Of a DNA stretch of 64,000 nt, positions 11,755 through 23,935 are shown piece after piece (position 1 is the stretch's first letter; the number at the start of each line of letters is the position of its first letter). This DNA comes from Colius striatus (taxonomy: Eukaryota > Chordata > Aves > Coliiformes > Coliidae), in assembly GCF_028858725.1 (NCBI RefSeq), contig NC_084761.1, positions 93,211,971-93,275,970 on the forward strand, given 5' to 3'. Both the position numbers and the translations under genes were made by a program. Under the pieces are notes generated by a model, which did not search any database, was not told where the DNA came from, and saw nothing but the letters and a program-made list of their open reading frames with translations.

Positions 11755-13918
11755 CAAAGTCAATAAAATTTAATCAGAGCAAATGGAACAGAACTTGTCA
11801 ATGCACAAAAAATCCCATCAAGATAAAGCAACTCAATACCCCTTGATTTGCAGCTAGACCACTGTTTAAACTACATAGGTATTCAGAGCTCAAGCTTAGT
11901 ACTTAAAATCTCCATTCCCTACTCAGAACCCCATAACCATGTACCAACCACTGTCCTCTCCCTGTGCCAAAGACATCACCAAGAGCTGAACCTTGGCCAT
12001 ACTCAACTCCAGAAATCTCTTGGGACTGAGAGGGAAACAGAAACTGGCTACTGTCCTGGATTAAGAAAGCTCTGAGGTTTGAAGAAGCAGATTTGGTAGC
12101 ATCGCTTTTAAATGCAAGACATGTCAGAGTCAGCAGGAGGGACTCTGTAGGCAGCGTGGAGCAATTATGTGAGTTTTACCCTGCAGAGCTTACTCAGGTG
12201 GACAGACTCGTTAACAACAATTAACATCCCATTTCTAGGCATCCCTTGTAAAAGTCCAAGGATAATCACTGACTCGAAGCTGAAGCAACATTTAAAAGCC
12301 AGTTTTACTGCACGTCCAAGTCAAACAAACCAGATCTGAGTTTCTGCAGACATTCAGTAGTCTCATGTGCTGTTTCTGGGCAACAGGGAGGCTGTTACAT
12401 AAACAGCCTGGCTACAGCTCCAGTGGGCTGAAACCATGCTTTATTCAAACCATTTTTGAATGCTGCCTAATTGCACTCTGCCTCCCTGCTTATTTATTAT
12501 TTTGCATTAGGTGACCTTGTTACCAGTGTAGCTTTGCATGAAAAATGACAAAGGGAGGTTCAGAAGTTATCAGAGCTTTCTTATCTTGCAGCCAACATGA
12601 TTTCCTAATCACATCTGCCTTGCATTTTGTGAATTTTAGCACATTGAAATCATTGTGGCTCAGAAAAGGTTTTTCTGGAACCTGCTTGTGTGGCATACAC
12701 TCAAGTCACTGCTGCTTCATATCCTGGTCCTTCAAACGCTCAAGTACTTGAGTTACTTTGCACATCTGAGCAGTCCCATTGACCCAGTGGGAATATCTGA
12801 GTGGATAAGTGTCTGCAAGATCCAGACCTGAAATCTGAAGTGAGTCTGAAAAGCATAGATGAAAGGAGGTCAGAGGGGAAGAAAGACATGGTAAAAACAC
12901 ACAGAGTAGTGAACACCTCAGACTGTGAAATCGGGTGTTACTGTTTAACTTCTCATAATAAAGCAATAAGGAACTCCTTGTAGCACTGGTAAGATAACAA
13001 ACTGAGAAATGACAGGGGGGAATACTAGCTTTAAGTTGCACAACTCTGTCTTGATCACAAAAAGTAATTCATGCTGGAAATTAATAAAAAATCCAACAAA
13101 GGAATTGTTGTACTTCTTCCTAGCTACGAAAGATTATGCAAGGAAAAAGATGTGGTGACAATAACAGAACAACTCCTCAGCATTCCTTCCTTCCTGGAAG
13201 GTGTTGCTAAATTGTTTGAGGCTGATTTTAGACTCTGGCTAACATATATCACAGACTGAAAATGAAACATCATGAAGTTTGGTTATTGGATGGGGGAGAA
13301 GAGTGACAGCTGAGAGAAAGTTTATACATAACGGGCTGAAAAGCAGTTTGGAGCAGGGATTGGCATTGTGATATCTTTTTACAGTACCCTTGAATCCTTT
13401 TACCAAGAGGGAGTATTAAGCCAGAAAAGAATTGGCTTTAAAAAAAATAATAAGCAATGTTTTGTAAATAATACACATGGTTAGGAGTACCATTGCTCAT
13501 TCAGAGTTTACACTGAGGTACCAGGATTAGAGACACACAAAATAAACCCTTTCCATTAACTCGGACAGCCTGCTGTGAGACACGAGGGTGACTTGCTCTT
13601 GACCTCCTGGTCTCAGTTTTGGCATCTTTCCCTGATTTGAGTAAATGTGACTCACTAATATTCTACAAAAAAATACAGTTTCCTGGTTGTTGGGTGATTA
13701 ACTATTTGTCCTGTTGCAATCTTTTCCACTCGCTCCTCTTTACAGTGTGGCAGTTGCAATGAGCTGTAAATTTGCTGGAACACCCCCACCAGCAAAATCA
13801 GCACAAGTCCCACTGTGACCTGCCCATCCTAAAACCAAAGTGTGCTGAGTAAAAACTAAAAAAAACCTGACTTTCTTCCTCACTGTCTGCACCAATCCAA
13901 GTAATTCCTGTTAACAGT

Positions 13919-13990
13919 ATCATAGAATCGTTTTAGCTGGAAGAGACCTTTAAGATCATAGAGTCCAGCCTTTGAAACAGAGGCACTGAG
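13919..13990 (-). mobile_element. CR1 LINE 3'-end fragment
   Basis: The plus strand shows the reverse complement of a CR1 3' end: CATAGAATCG, then the GGAAGAGACCTTTAAGATCATAGAGTCCA block. Only the last ~70 bp remain, so this is a severely 5'-truncated insertion. It belongs to the tail type with TTAAGATCAT (shared with 21918, 56741 and 59378). It carries no coding sequence. Confidence 0.8.
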
Positions 13991-16019
13991 GAGTTAACGA
14001 GGACTACGGTTTTGGATGGATTCTGATTTTTTGCTATGCCATCTCATATCATTTTGCAGGTGTTGCTGCTGAGCCCCCATATTTGAGAGCCCGTGGGGCT
14101 GGAGCTGGTGAGCACACTCAGAGCAGCAGCTCCTGACATTAACAGATGAAGTCAGAAGCACAGCTAGGTGGGAATACAGAAAGTAATAGCCTTTCAGTGG
14201 CAAAAATGCCTGTTTGTCCCAGCTAAAAAGCTTTGCAGCAGCTTTCAGATTTTGATAACTGCCTGGGAAAGCACAGGGGGAGTTTGGGAGGGGACCCATC
14301 ACTTCTGACCCCAAAGAGTTAATTGATGTATTTGTGCATAACAGCCAGAATGAACTGACTGCAATTTTGCAAGCTTCTTTTTCCAAGGGGAACAGTTATC
14401 TAGGTGTCTCCATGCTCTGGGGATCGTGTCTGGATGTCTCAAAGGGCTGAACATCAAATCTTTGAGAAATCAGGGCTTGGCAGAGCCAAACAAATGCAAA
14501 TCCTTTGACTTGCTTGTTTCTGAGATGAATAGTGGAGTCTTTATTAGCACAGATTCATGATTCTGTCCATTTACATGAGAAACTGACAGTTTCTGTGTAT
14601 TAACATAGATCTTCACAGACTTTAGCAATGCACTCAAATATAAGTAATTCTCCTGCTATCTTTTCTTTCCATTGTGTGATGGGTTTTTTTTTAAATGCCA
14701 GGATTTTGTCTGGGGAGATTATAATGCCATTTAACTATTTAAAACTGCTACATACCCACGCCCACAAATTTCTCCTGTGTATTTCCACATTGTCTGAAGT
14801 ACTTCATCATCTTACACTTAAATTATCAATTACTTTGCCAACAACACTGTCTCAGACATGACTAAGTAACTGAAATACAGCATTTTAAAGCTAGAACACG
14901 TGAGTGGTATTTTTTCCCCCCTCTTGAGCTCTCCTATTGCTTTATGTAATGTCCTGGGCAACTAATTATAATTTTTGCACCTCATTTTTTGTTAATCTGT
15001 TTTGCAGAACTCCAATAATTTCTTTCTTAAAATGTTAGCGTGCAACTAAATTCATCAGCTTCCTTTTGGGTGATGAGACACAAAGTATTATCACTTATTG
15101 AGCTTGGTAATCAAAGACAATTTGAATATAATGTGGTCTCAAAATTAATAGCCCTGAAACAAATAAGAATAACAGACTCTAAGGAAAATTACCAGAATAG
15201 GAGCACAGCAGGCTCTCCTTAAATGTGGCTTTAAAAATAAATTGCATACTAATAATCTTATTATTCAATAGGAAAAAAAGTATTTGTCTATGTTTATTAG
15301 ATACTCTAGCAAAGCCAGTCTTTCATAATAGTACTTCTCACAAATCACTTCATTTTAATGACAAGATACTGAATATTTCATCTCACAGTTAAGTAAGTAT
15401 GTTTATTTCATCCTGGAGAGAGATTTTATCTTAACTTTAAGACAATAATTTTTTATAAACCAGTCACAGAACAAGATGAGCATTGCCAAATGGAAATACA
15501 TACCACCATCCCCCTCTGGTTTGTTTAAAAAAGAAGGGCTTTTTTTTCCTCCAGCACAGTAAAATACTTATTTATTCTGACAAAGAATCATTAGGGTTAG
15601 TACAGTGACTAGGGACACTAAAGTTAACTGCTGCCCAAAGTCATAAACATCTGGTGGCTATTTTAATTGCATTGTGAACTAACCACCAAATCTGCCACTA
15701 AAAAAGACAAGAAATATTTCCCCTGTGCAATACTCTGTTTTAGAATTCCTCCTTTCTGAATCAGAAGTGATTACAGCACAATGAAGTCTGTATTTACATG
15801 GCTGCATCTTCTTGAAAATGCCACATACCCACATTACAATTACAGCGTTACCCAAAGGTTGACACACGGATGGATTATTCAGGTTATTGCTGCAAATGCT
15901 GACTTGAAGATAAACAAAATGTTTACATCATTGTCATTTTCTTGCAAGTTAGATGGGTTAGTGTGTCTGCATACAAATACTGGACGTTAGAAAGCACACT
16001 GACAATCACACAACCTTGA

Positions 16020-16120
16020 GTATATAAGAATGTGTGTATGCATATATTTATATATACACACACAAACATACAATATTCATACACATATATGTGTATACAT
16101 GTGTATACACATATATGTAG
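16020..16120. repeat. Alternating TG/CA/TA tract with perfect 36-bp inverted repeat
   Basis: The stretch alternates purine and pyrimidine for most of its length. Within it, 16083-16098 (ACATATATGTGTATAC) is the exact reverse complement of 16103-16118, separated by four bases. Alternating purine-pyrimidine DNA of this kind can adopt Z-form or extrude as a cruciform under supercoiling; that is family-level knowledge, not something shown here. Confidence 0.9.
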
Positions 16121-17716
16121 GATGTATTTAGTAAGTAGTAATATAACCTACCTAAATGTGAATAGAAATTGTTGCTAATAAAATACTTGCATGAGTTGTA
16201 CAGGGACCTTCTAAATGTCTGTGCTTCCTGGGGAGACCAAATGACCTCTTTTTTACAGATACCAAGATCAAAGCTCTTGGTTTAGATACTCCAGCTGTCT
16301 CCCTCGTTGGCATTTGACATGCAACCCAGTCCATTTAAAATCAGGGGGCATGTAAACATTTTAACCCTTGGCAGCAGTATCTGAGAAAGATGCTAGCAAT
16401 AAATGGTCATAACTGCCTGGGCCAAATCACATTTGGTGTCCTTCCTTTGAAGTCCATGTAGGCACTGTACCCTATGGTTTTGACAAAGAGCCAAGTCCAA
16501 AAAAAGGATGTAGGCTCTCGAAGCTGCCTGGATGTGGACTTTGGGATCCAGTGTGGCTCTGTGTAGCTGAATGGTTGCCCCCAAACTCACCACAGGCCTC
16601 CCTGCCTGACCTTGAGGGGTTTTGCCCACAGCTCTGCTGTGGTGTTCTGCCTGCATTGCCTCAGCACTGAAGTGGCTTTTCTTTTTTTGTCTAAGCAGAG
16701 AGGCACCCTCATCCCTTGCAAAATCTCCTTTGGTGGGTGTATACATGGACAGTACATGCTGATCCAGGATTAGACTCTGCACTTAATACAGTCACAGCTA
16801 TTTTCTATTTTTTTTTAAGTCATTGCCACAGGAGGGTGCCAGTTGGTCAGGTCCCTTACTCAGAACTGAGTCATGAGGTTCAAATCCCTCTCAGGATCAG
16901 TCATGTCCTATGGGAGCAGGAGATGATGGATGTGAGCCCAGGAGAGGTGTTCCTGCATGCCCACATACTTCCTACCAAAGCCAAGCCAAGTCCCTAGGGA
17001 CAGGTGAGCAAGCAATACCAAAAAGATCCTGTATGTAAAAGCACTTCTGGAGAGGACTTCTGTTCCTCACTGCCAAGCTGATTTCTGTCATGTTTTTGGA
17101 AGAGGCATAGCAATGGAAAATCAGCTCCATTCTCTTCTGTAGCCACACTTTTAAAAAGAGTGAATGTCTTTCTTTCTCTCTTTCCCCTTCACCCCAAGAC
17201 TTTGAAGAAACAATGGTGAACCCCAACCCATTTCCCTTCTGAAGCTACTGACTGCTCCACCAGGTACACGTGGTCTGCAGAAAAGTGCTATATAGATAAA
17301 ATATATCCCAATGGCTTCTGTGTAGCCTAAACGCCACTAAGGGACTCAGTCACTTAACCCAGCTTCATTTTGGCTTCAAGTGCTTAAACACTTTTACTCT
17401 TAAAATGCCAAAGTGTCCAAGTACCCCAGGGCACTTATGCACAAGCCAACTGTGGTGCAAAGGCAGTAAGACCTGTAAGGTAAGTAAGGTTATCAGAGGG
17501 GCAGAGCAGACCTGTGGCACACCTGTCTCCTAAGGTGATGCAGAACTTGTTCAACACGCCACGATGCTTGTGGGGAAGAGAAGGATGGTACATCCTTCCC
17601 AGACAGGCCCTCTCTGTAGGGCAGGTATGGCATAGACAACTCGGATGGTTATTGCCTGGCAGTGACACGAGGAGCTGTGTATATTGATGAGGTGATGGGA
17701 AGTGGTTCTCAGGAGG

Positions 17717-17756
17717 GAGAACTCATTTCCTTCATTGAGAACGCATTTCCTTCTTG
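17717..17756. repeat. 20-bp tandem duplication, slightly diverged
   Basis: Two units starting GAGAAC and containing CATTTCCTTC follow each other with a 20-bp period, with the start of a third (GAGAACA) after them. A few mismatches show it is not very recent. Confidence 0.8.
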
Positions 17757-20700
17757 GAGAACAGTTGATGTAGTCACCAGAAACACCAGAACCTGAGGAA
17801 TTTCTCTTCTTCAATCACAAAACAGTTTCTGCTGCACACATCCATGCGCTTGGCTTCTGAAAACAGATGAGTTTTAGGCATATCCTTCTTCTTTCCTGGT
17901 GCCATTTTCCTTCTGAATAACCACCTCCATGAAAGATTTTTCTCCTCCATACTTGGACAGGGAACAGTCAAGATAGACACCTACCTTAATGCTAGGACCT
18001 TCCCTCTCAGATCATGAGTAGCAATGAATCAGCCTCATGAGCATCCCTGTGCCTGAGTCCTGTCGTCTATGGGCAAATGTAGCTAAATGGAACAATCCCT
18101 GAGTCCCAGATTGAATAGTGCCAACTGCTTTGTACCCGCACTGCTCTCCTTCCTGATCTTACCCCAAGAGATTCATCCCAGGTGGAAGTTACTTCAGCCA
18201 TGTGCACGGATCTCAATGGAACTCTCACAATTGTTCCAGGCTGTGATGGTTCCTCCATCATTAAACTCATGAGTACTCAAAATTAAAATGAGAAATGATT
18301 AGTAATACTTAATCCTAATCTACTCCATTTGATTTTCAGACCATTTGAGTATTTAGAAGCAATGGAAGTCATTATCAGTTGCAAATAAATCTATTAATGG
18401 CCTTGTAAGCACTAGAGAACGTATTTACATTCAACATCTATTGTCAGTAATTGTGTGAGTATTTTATACCAACAAAGACCTCAGGAAACATTATCTAAGG
18501 AGGTCATTGAAAGGGGAAATTATAAAATGATGCTAACCTCTGAAGTATTTTTTCCCCATTATTCTTTCTTATGGAACTGCAGCTATAAAAGTGTCTTGTT
18601 AAATATGTGTCTTTAAATAAGTCCCTGCTAACAGAAAATTTACTGTGTCTTAGCATTCTTTTATACGAAGTGATTAACCAGTCTAACTACACCATTTCAG
18701 AGTTTAAACAAAGACATTTTGAGCTGAAGTGACAAGATTTGGTGGCTCTGAACCGTTTGTAATTATATCAGTGTATGTATTTCCACTTCCACGTGATGTT
18801 ACAGAAAAACCATTGGAGAAGGATTTCCTCATAGTGCAAGTACAGGTGGAAGTATTAAAAGAGGTGCTATGCTGGAACTCTGTAATTAATACAGAGTTGA
18901 CTACAGGTGTTTGTAGTCAAGAATTGGAATAAATCAGCATAACATCTTTGACATTGATGGTGTTTGAGAACTGCTACTTAACCAGAAAGGCTGAAATCTG
19001 AATTCCAAGCGTACCAATCCTGCACTTCGCTATCAGTTGCTGATATGGATCACTGGTCACAGCTCTAATTGGCTGATTACACAAAAGCACTTTGCAAAAC
19101 CAAGACTAAGCCTTTACAAAGAATGAGATGCAGTTCCTAGAGACTGGCTCCAACTGAGATTCAGAGTTTGCATAGAGGCACCAAAATTGACTTTACTGAC
19201 TTAAAATCAGAAGTTGGGGGTTTTGTCTGTGCATTTACAGAGTCTGGTGGTATAATTAATAGAATGGGAATAGCCAGATGAAACATTAATTGCCAGGGTA
19301 TTTTAAATCGAGCAGCACCGTTTAAAAATCTGTTTTGTGTCTGACTTCAAGTGAAAAAAGGATTTAGATCAGAATTGGTGTTAAGGTTGGGAGATCAGCT
19401 TTTGATTTGCCGATAGGAAAATTCAGATGAATTTCAGGAAAAAATGATAGTACAAACCAGCATGCATCTAGAATATGATTTCATTGATGGGGTTGTCGGC
19501 TTGTTTTGCTTTTACCTATTTCAAAACTAATTAAATTAACTGGTACCACATCTACCTATTTACACTGTAATCTTAAATCTAATTCTGCAGATGGCCTTGA
19601 AATATCTCTTCATCTGTTGCCTTGAAACAGGAAGAAAAGCAGAGGCATAGAAAGAGAAGCGTAATCAAAATTCCCGGTAGTTACTGAAGATCTGAATATT
19701 AAACTGCTTCATTGTCACAATTATTTAGAAACAAGCCATCTCACTTTCAGTGTGTGCTATGATCTAACATGGCAAATGGTGGAATATCAGATCAGGAGTG
19801 CAGAATTTATGTAATAAATTAGTCACATCAAGCATAATAAGATTTTGTGTTCTGTTTCTGCAGCATTTCATGACTGCTAGGGTAGATTTCAAAAGACCCT
19901 CAGAGTTTTTATAGACATTTCAGCAGCCCAAGAACAGAAATCATTATATTATTGTAACCTAATAAATTCTACCAAATCAGTGAGTTTTTCCTCTTCTTCT
20001 TCTCTTGAACTTCAGAGAGGAGATAGATGAGTTAAAATAACAAGGAGGAAAATTACCTTCCTCTAAATCTTTGCCGACTTCTAGTTTATGGAAAAAGACA
20101 AATGTAATTTGAGACAGCAGATTTGTATTAAAATGTGACCCTTTACAATTGGAATGTCCATAATGGGTGGCAGTTGAAAGATCTGCTTTATAACCCCGTC
20201 ACTTCTTTAACAGCCTTGCTTGCAGTAATTTCTGCGTTCAATTTCCTGTACATATGTACGACAGTTTGCCCAAGGGAATTGGGTTCCCCCAATGATCCTC
20301 CTTCTTTTCCCGAGCATTTAGCTGCTCTCCCCCCTCCCCCAACACTTACTGTATTTATGAAGCAGTGACTAAGTTTACATTCTTTGATTCCAGTGAAATG
20401 GATAAGGTCACGGCCTGATCCCACCAGACTATGCCACAACTCTGTCTGCTGGAGGACAAGACCTCCTCTCCAGGAAGAGAAAGCTGTTCCTCATGGCAAC
20501 TGTCAGATCTGAGTAGAAAATGGTGTATTCCCCTTTCCTCTTCCATCTCTTCCAGTTGACAACGGCAGAGGAAGGGGAAGGAGAAGAGTGAAACTCAGCC
20601 ATGCAGATAATGAGGATAGTCCTGAGCTGGCTATGACAAGAAATGGTAAAGATATCATTCACATTTAATGTTAATCTTCACAGTAGCCCTGTAATGTCAT

Positions 20701-21917
20701 GGCACACATTATATAACTTAAAATTTGTTATTTGGCATGAGAAATCATAAGGAAATACTTTACTTAACAATGGAAAGTGCTTTCAGACCATTTGATAACT
20801 GACACTTCCTTGTCTATTGTTTTGGAGTTTGATGGGGGAACTGTTGGAAGGATTCAGCAGCCCAAGCTATGCCCAGAGGACTGCAAAACATCTGATTAAT
20901 CTCCTCTGGCTGTGTGATTCATTCAGAATAATAAAAATAAATCAGCTATTGAAGTACATCAGGAAATTTTATACACTCAGATGTCTGTGCTAACTAATGC
21001 TCTAGGCTTTTGGAGCTGGCTTTGGGCAGATAAGGAGACTTAGTTCTCTCAGGGCAACCCTTTCTACCCCATGCTAGGCATGAGCGTGAGCCTGGCCAAC
21101 ATTGGGGCTTTGAAGGGATGTGTCATGCAACGCTCATGGACTTGAGGTCATCTATCTTGCAGTGGGTGATAGTACTTCCACCCAACCACAGCCAGCAGTG
21201 GAAATGGTAGACATTCCAGTTTGTGAATGTAGGTCATCTATATTTAAACTCTGCATGTGCATATAGCTCTGTATCTACATGTGTGAAGTTCATAATTTTA
21301 TAGCTTCTCAGCCTTAAATGTAATACTGGTGTTATGGTTCTGAGGTAAAACTAGATCTGGTTTGGGGTTTATAACATATAAGACACATTCTCCTGGTTTT
21401 GTCACATTCTCCTCAAGCAACTCGATGCCCCTTTGTCTTGTGGAAGTGAGGATGCTTACAGAAAATTACAGGTGTAGTTGGAGCACAGATGGTGGCAACA
21501 GCCACCAAAGACACTAACCATCTTAGAAATGGTTTGGCCAGGCAATGTTGCTCATTGCACCCAAATTCAATAAGAAATACAACAAAGCAGTCAAGATATT
21601 AATCAATTTTTTCAATTCCTTTAAAAAATCTCAAGCTATATGGTAATTTAATCTCTTGTCTGGTTGTCACAGTAGCAAACATCACCTAGAGAAGCTGCCT
21701 TCTTTCATTTGTTTCATTCGGCAATGAGGTAAATGACTCTTGGCTCTCCAGCTACATTATCAGTGAGAGCATTAGTATTGTTGCTGTGCTATTTATCTCC
21801 TGTGCTTCCTGACACATCCTTTGTCCTGCTGTCACAACAGATATTTTTGTAGCAGGAGACACTCTGCAGTGAGCATGGAAGACCAAAACAGGTACATCTG
21901 CAGTGAGACACTTGCAG

Positions 21918-22624
21918 TGCTACAGGCTGTGGGCAGAGGGGCTGGAAAGTTGTCTGGCAGAAAAGGACCTGGAGTTGTTAATCAACAGTAGCTGAACGTG
22001 AGCCAGCAGTATGCCCAGGTGGCCAAGAAAGCCAATGTCATCCTGGCTTGTATCAGAAACAGTGTGACCAGCAGGGCCAGGGAAGTGATTGTCCCCTGTA
22101 CTCAGCACTGGTGAGGCTGCACCTCGAGTGCTGTGTTCAGTCTTGGGCCCCTCACTACAAGACATTGAGGTACTGGAGTGTGTCCAGAGATGGACATCAG
22201 AGCTGGGGAAATGGCAAGAGAACAAGTCTGATGAGGAGTGACTGAGGGAGCTGCAGATGTTTAGCCTAGAGAAAAGGAGGCTGAGGGGAGATATGATCAC
22301 TCTCTACAACTACCTGAAGGGGAGTTATAATGAGGTGGGAGTCAATCTCTTCTGAGGAAATGGGTTTAAGTTGCACCAGAGGAGGTTTACATTGGACATT
22401 AGGAAGAACTTTTCCCCAAGAGATTTATTAAGCATTGAAACAGGCTGCCCAGGGAGGTGACAAAGTCACCATCCCTGGAGATATTCAAAAGACACATAGA
22501 TGAGGTGCTAAGGGATATGGTTTAGTTTAATGATGGGCCTGGCAATGTGAGGTGAGTGTTTGGACTTGATGATCTTAAGAGTCTTTTCCAACTATAATGA
22601 TTCTTTGATTCTGTAATTCTGTGA
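21918..22624 (+). mobile_element. CR1 LINE fragment, 3' part of ORF2 plus 3' UTR
   Basis: The sequence runs from the CR1 reverse transcriptase C-terminal coding region through the 3' UTR to the tail TGATTCTTTGATTCTGTAATTC. A frame around 22093-22165 reads [21 protein letters not shown], the CR1 segment that ends the RT region. Later landmarks include the GAAAAGGAGGCTGAGGGGAGA block near 22273, CATTGAAACAGGCTGCCCAG near 22433 and the TTGATGATCTTAAGAGTCTTTTCCAAC block before the tail. Compared with the usual CR1 layout, short internal pieces are missing (around 22195-22225 and 22345-22365). It is 5'-truncated and non-functional. Confidence 0.93.
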
Positions 22625-22955
22625 AAGGGAAGTGGGAGACATAATACATCCTAAAAGAAAAGTTGTTGTTTCACCTTTACCTTTATGCAAGAGCATGCTG
22701 ACAGCACTCTTTACATCACAGAAACTAATTCTGAACTTGGGAAGGGCACTGCTCCAACACTTCACATTAACATGGTCCAGAAGATGGGGAGCAGTATCAT
22801 GTACGAAATGCTTTTAATTTTTCCAGAAAAAAAGGAGAAAGCCCTGCCATGCTTTACATTTCCAAAAATATCATAAGGATAAAGTGCTAGCACTGGGCAC
22901 TAACACGACATGTTTAGCAGCTTTAAAACCACACAAGAGTCTTCTTGTTGTCCAA
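22625..22955. other. Short spacer between two CR1 copies
   Basis: About 330 bp of unique sequence separates the plus-strand CR1 tail from the tail of the minus-strand CR1. The two tails face each other. No gene or site was recognised. Confidence 0.6.
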
Positions 22956-23935
22956 TCACAGAATCACAAATGAACAATAGATCATTTTCTCTCACTTCCC
23001 TGCTCAGGCAAGGCCACCTACATCCAGTTGCCCATCACTGTGTCCAGACAGCTTTTGAGTACTTTTAAAGGATGGAGACTCTACAGCCTCCCTGGACAAC
23101 CTGTGCCAGTGCTCAGACACCTCCACAGTCAGAAAGTATTTCCTGATGTTCAGAGGAACCCTCCTAGGTTTCAGTTTGCACCCTGGTCCTGTTACTATCA
23201 CTAATATGAGCCTGTCTCTGTCTTCTTTCCACCCTTTCTTTCAGATATCTCTATACATTAATAAGGTCCCCCTGAGCCTTTCCTGCAGGCTGCAGACCCT
23301 CACCTCTCTCAGCCTTTCCTCACAAGAGAGATGTTTTAGTCCAATAAGGATCCTCATGGCCTTTCACCACTCACCAGCAATTCTCCGTCTCTCCTGTATT
23401 CGGGAGCCCAGAACTGGACCCAGTACATGAGGTGTGGCCTCACCAGTGCTGAGTAGAGGGAAGGATCACCTCCCTCAGCCTGGTGACGACACTCCTGCTG
23501 ATACAGCCCAGGATACCATTGGTCTTCTTTGAAGTAAGGGCACATTCCTGGCTCATGTTCAGGTTGGAGTCCACCAGCATCCCCAGGACATTTTCTGCCA
23601 AGCTTCTTTCCAGATGGATTGCCCCCAGAATGCACGAGTGCTTGGAGTTGTTTTTCCCCAGGTGTAAGATTTTGTACTTCTTGTTGAACCTCATGAGATT
23701 CTTGTTGGCCCATTTCTCTAGCCTGATGAGATCTCTCTGGATGGCAGCACAACCCTTTAGAAACTTGCTGAGGATAAACACTGCCCCATCATCCAAATCA
23801 TTAACAAAGATGTTAAATAGGACTCAGTATTGACCCCTGGGGTACTTTGTTAGTTATTGTCCTCCTCTCAGTCTTTGTGCCACTGATGCCAGTGAGCTGT
23901 TCAGCCAGTTTTCAATCCTTTCAATCCTTTCAATA
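22956..23935 (-). mobile_element. CR1 LINE fragment, longest in the window
   Basis: The minus-strand copy has its 3' tail at 22956 (plus-strand ATCACAGAATCAC) and runs upstream through the 3' UTR (CAGCTTTTGAGTAC, GGATGGAGACTC, TCCTGATGTTCAGAGG landmarks) into the C-terminal part of ORF2. The 5' end is truncated near 23922, in the region that follows GACCCCTGGGGTAC on the plus strand, next to a short TTCAATCCT tandem repeat (about 23910-23934). The element is about 1 kb against a full CR1 of roughly 4.5 kb. The reverse transcriptase catalytic motifs lie upstream of the truncation and are absent. Confidence 0.95.
23357..23796 (-). pseudogene. CR1 ORF2 reverse transcriptase C-terminal fragment, frameshifted
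   Basis: This is the coding part of the minus-strand CR1. One frame (23796 down to about 23450) reads IQRDLIRLEKWANKNLMRF, then HLGKNNSKHS, LGMLVDSNLNMSQECAL, and GILGCISRSVVTRLREVILP, which follow the order and spacing of the CR1 RT C-terminus. The reading then moves to another frame that continues SLYSALVRPHLMYWVQFWAP down to about 23400, so a single frameshift near 23450 breaks the protein. No start codon of its own, no YADD motif and no endonuclease domain are present; it cannot make an active protein. The long preserved frame suggests a moderate age, younger than the RTE remnant at 7480. Confidence 0.9.

Larger units (their letters stand above)
7816..13918. other. Unique non-coding DNA, strongly AT-rich in its first half
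   Basis: No gene or transposon was recognised. About 8500-10150 is extremely AT-rich, with many TAAT and ATAT runs and almost no CpG. A hairpin at 8843-8863 (TGTTCAAA/TTTGAACA, 5-base loop), an (AAAAC)n tract at 9898-9922 and a 19-bp tandem pair at 11717-11754 are embedded here. A block at about 12420-12560 resembles conserved non-coding DNA by eye only. Confidence 0.6.
13991..21917. other. Unique non-coding DNA with palindrome and conserved-looking stretches
   Basis: No exon or transposon was recognised. It contains a purine-pyrimidine alternating tract with a perfect palindrome (16020-16120), a 20-bp tandem pair (17717-17756) and stretches at 18290-18680, 19240-19700 and 20130-20330 whose word composition (TAAT cores, retained CpG, short palindromes) suggests conserved non-coding DNA. 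Open frames such as minus 13994-14386 and minus 16393-16782 match nothing known. Confidence 0.55.

Noticed and set aside
16855-16900. tRNA-like A-box/B-box words (TGCCAGTTGGTCAGG and GGTTCAAATCCC)
   Set aside because: The arms do not fold: the T-arm has only four pairs with an 8-base loop, and no acceptor stem or anticodon arm is evident. A SINE relic is possible but unsupported.
22048-22245. 65-codon open frame in the plus-strand CR1
   Set aside because: It is part of the CR1 ORF2 remnant (LYSALV...WAPHY) and not an independent gene.
23483-23833. 116-codon plus-strand open frame antisense to the CR1 coding region
   Set aside because: A shadow of the minus-strand CR1 reverse transcriptase fragment.
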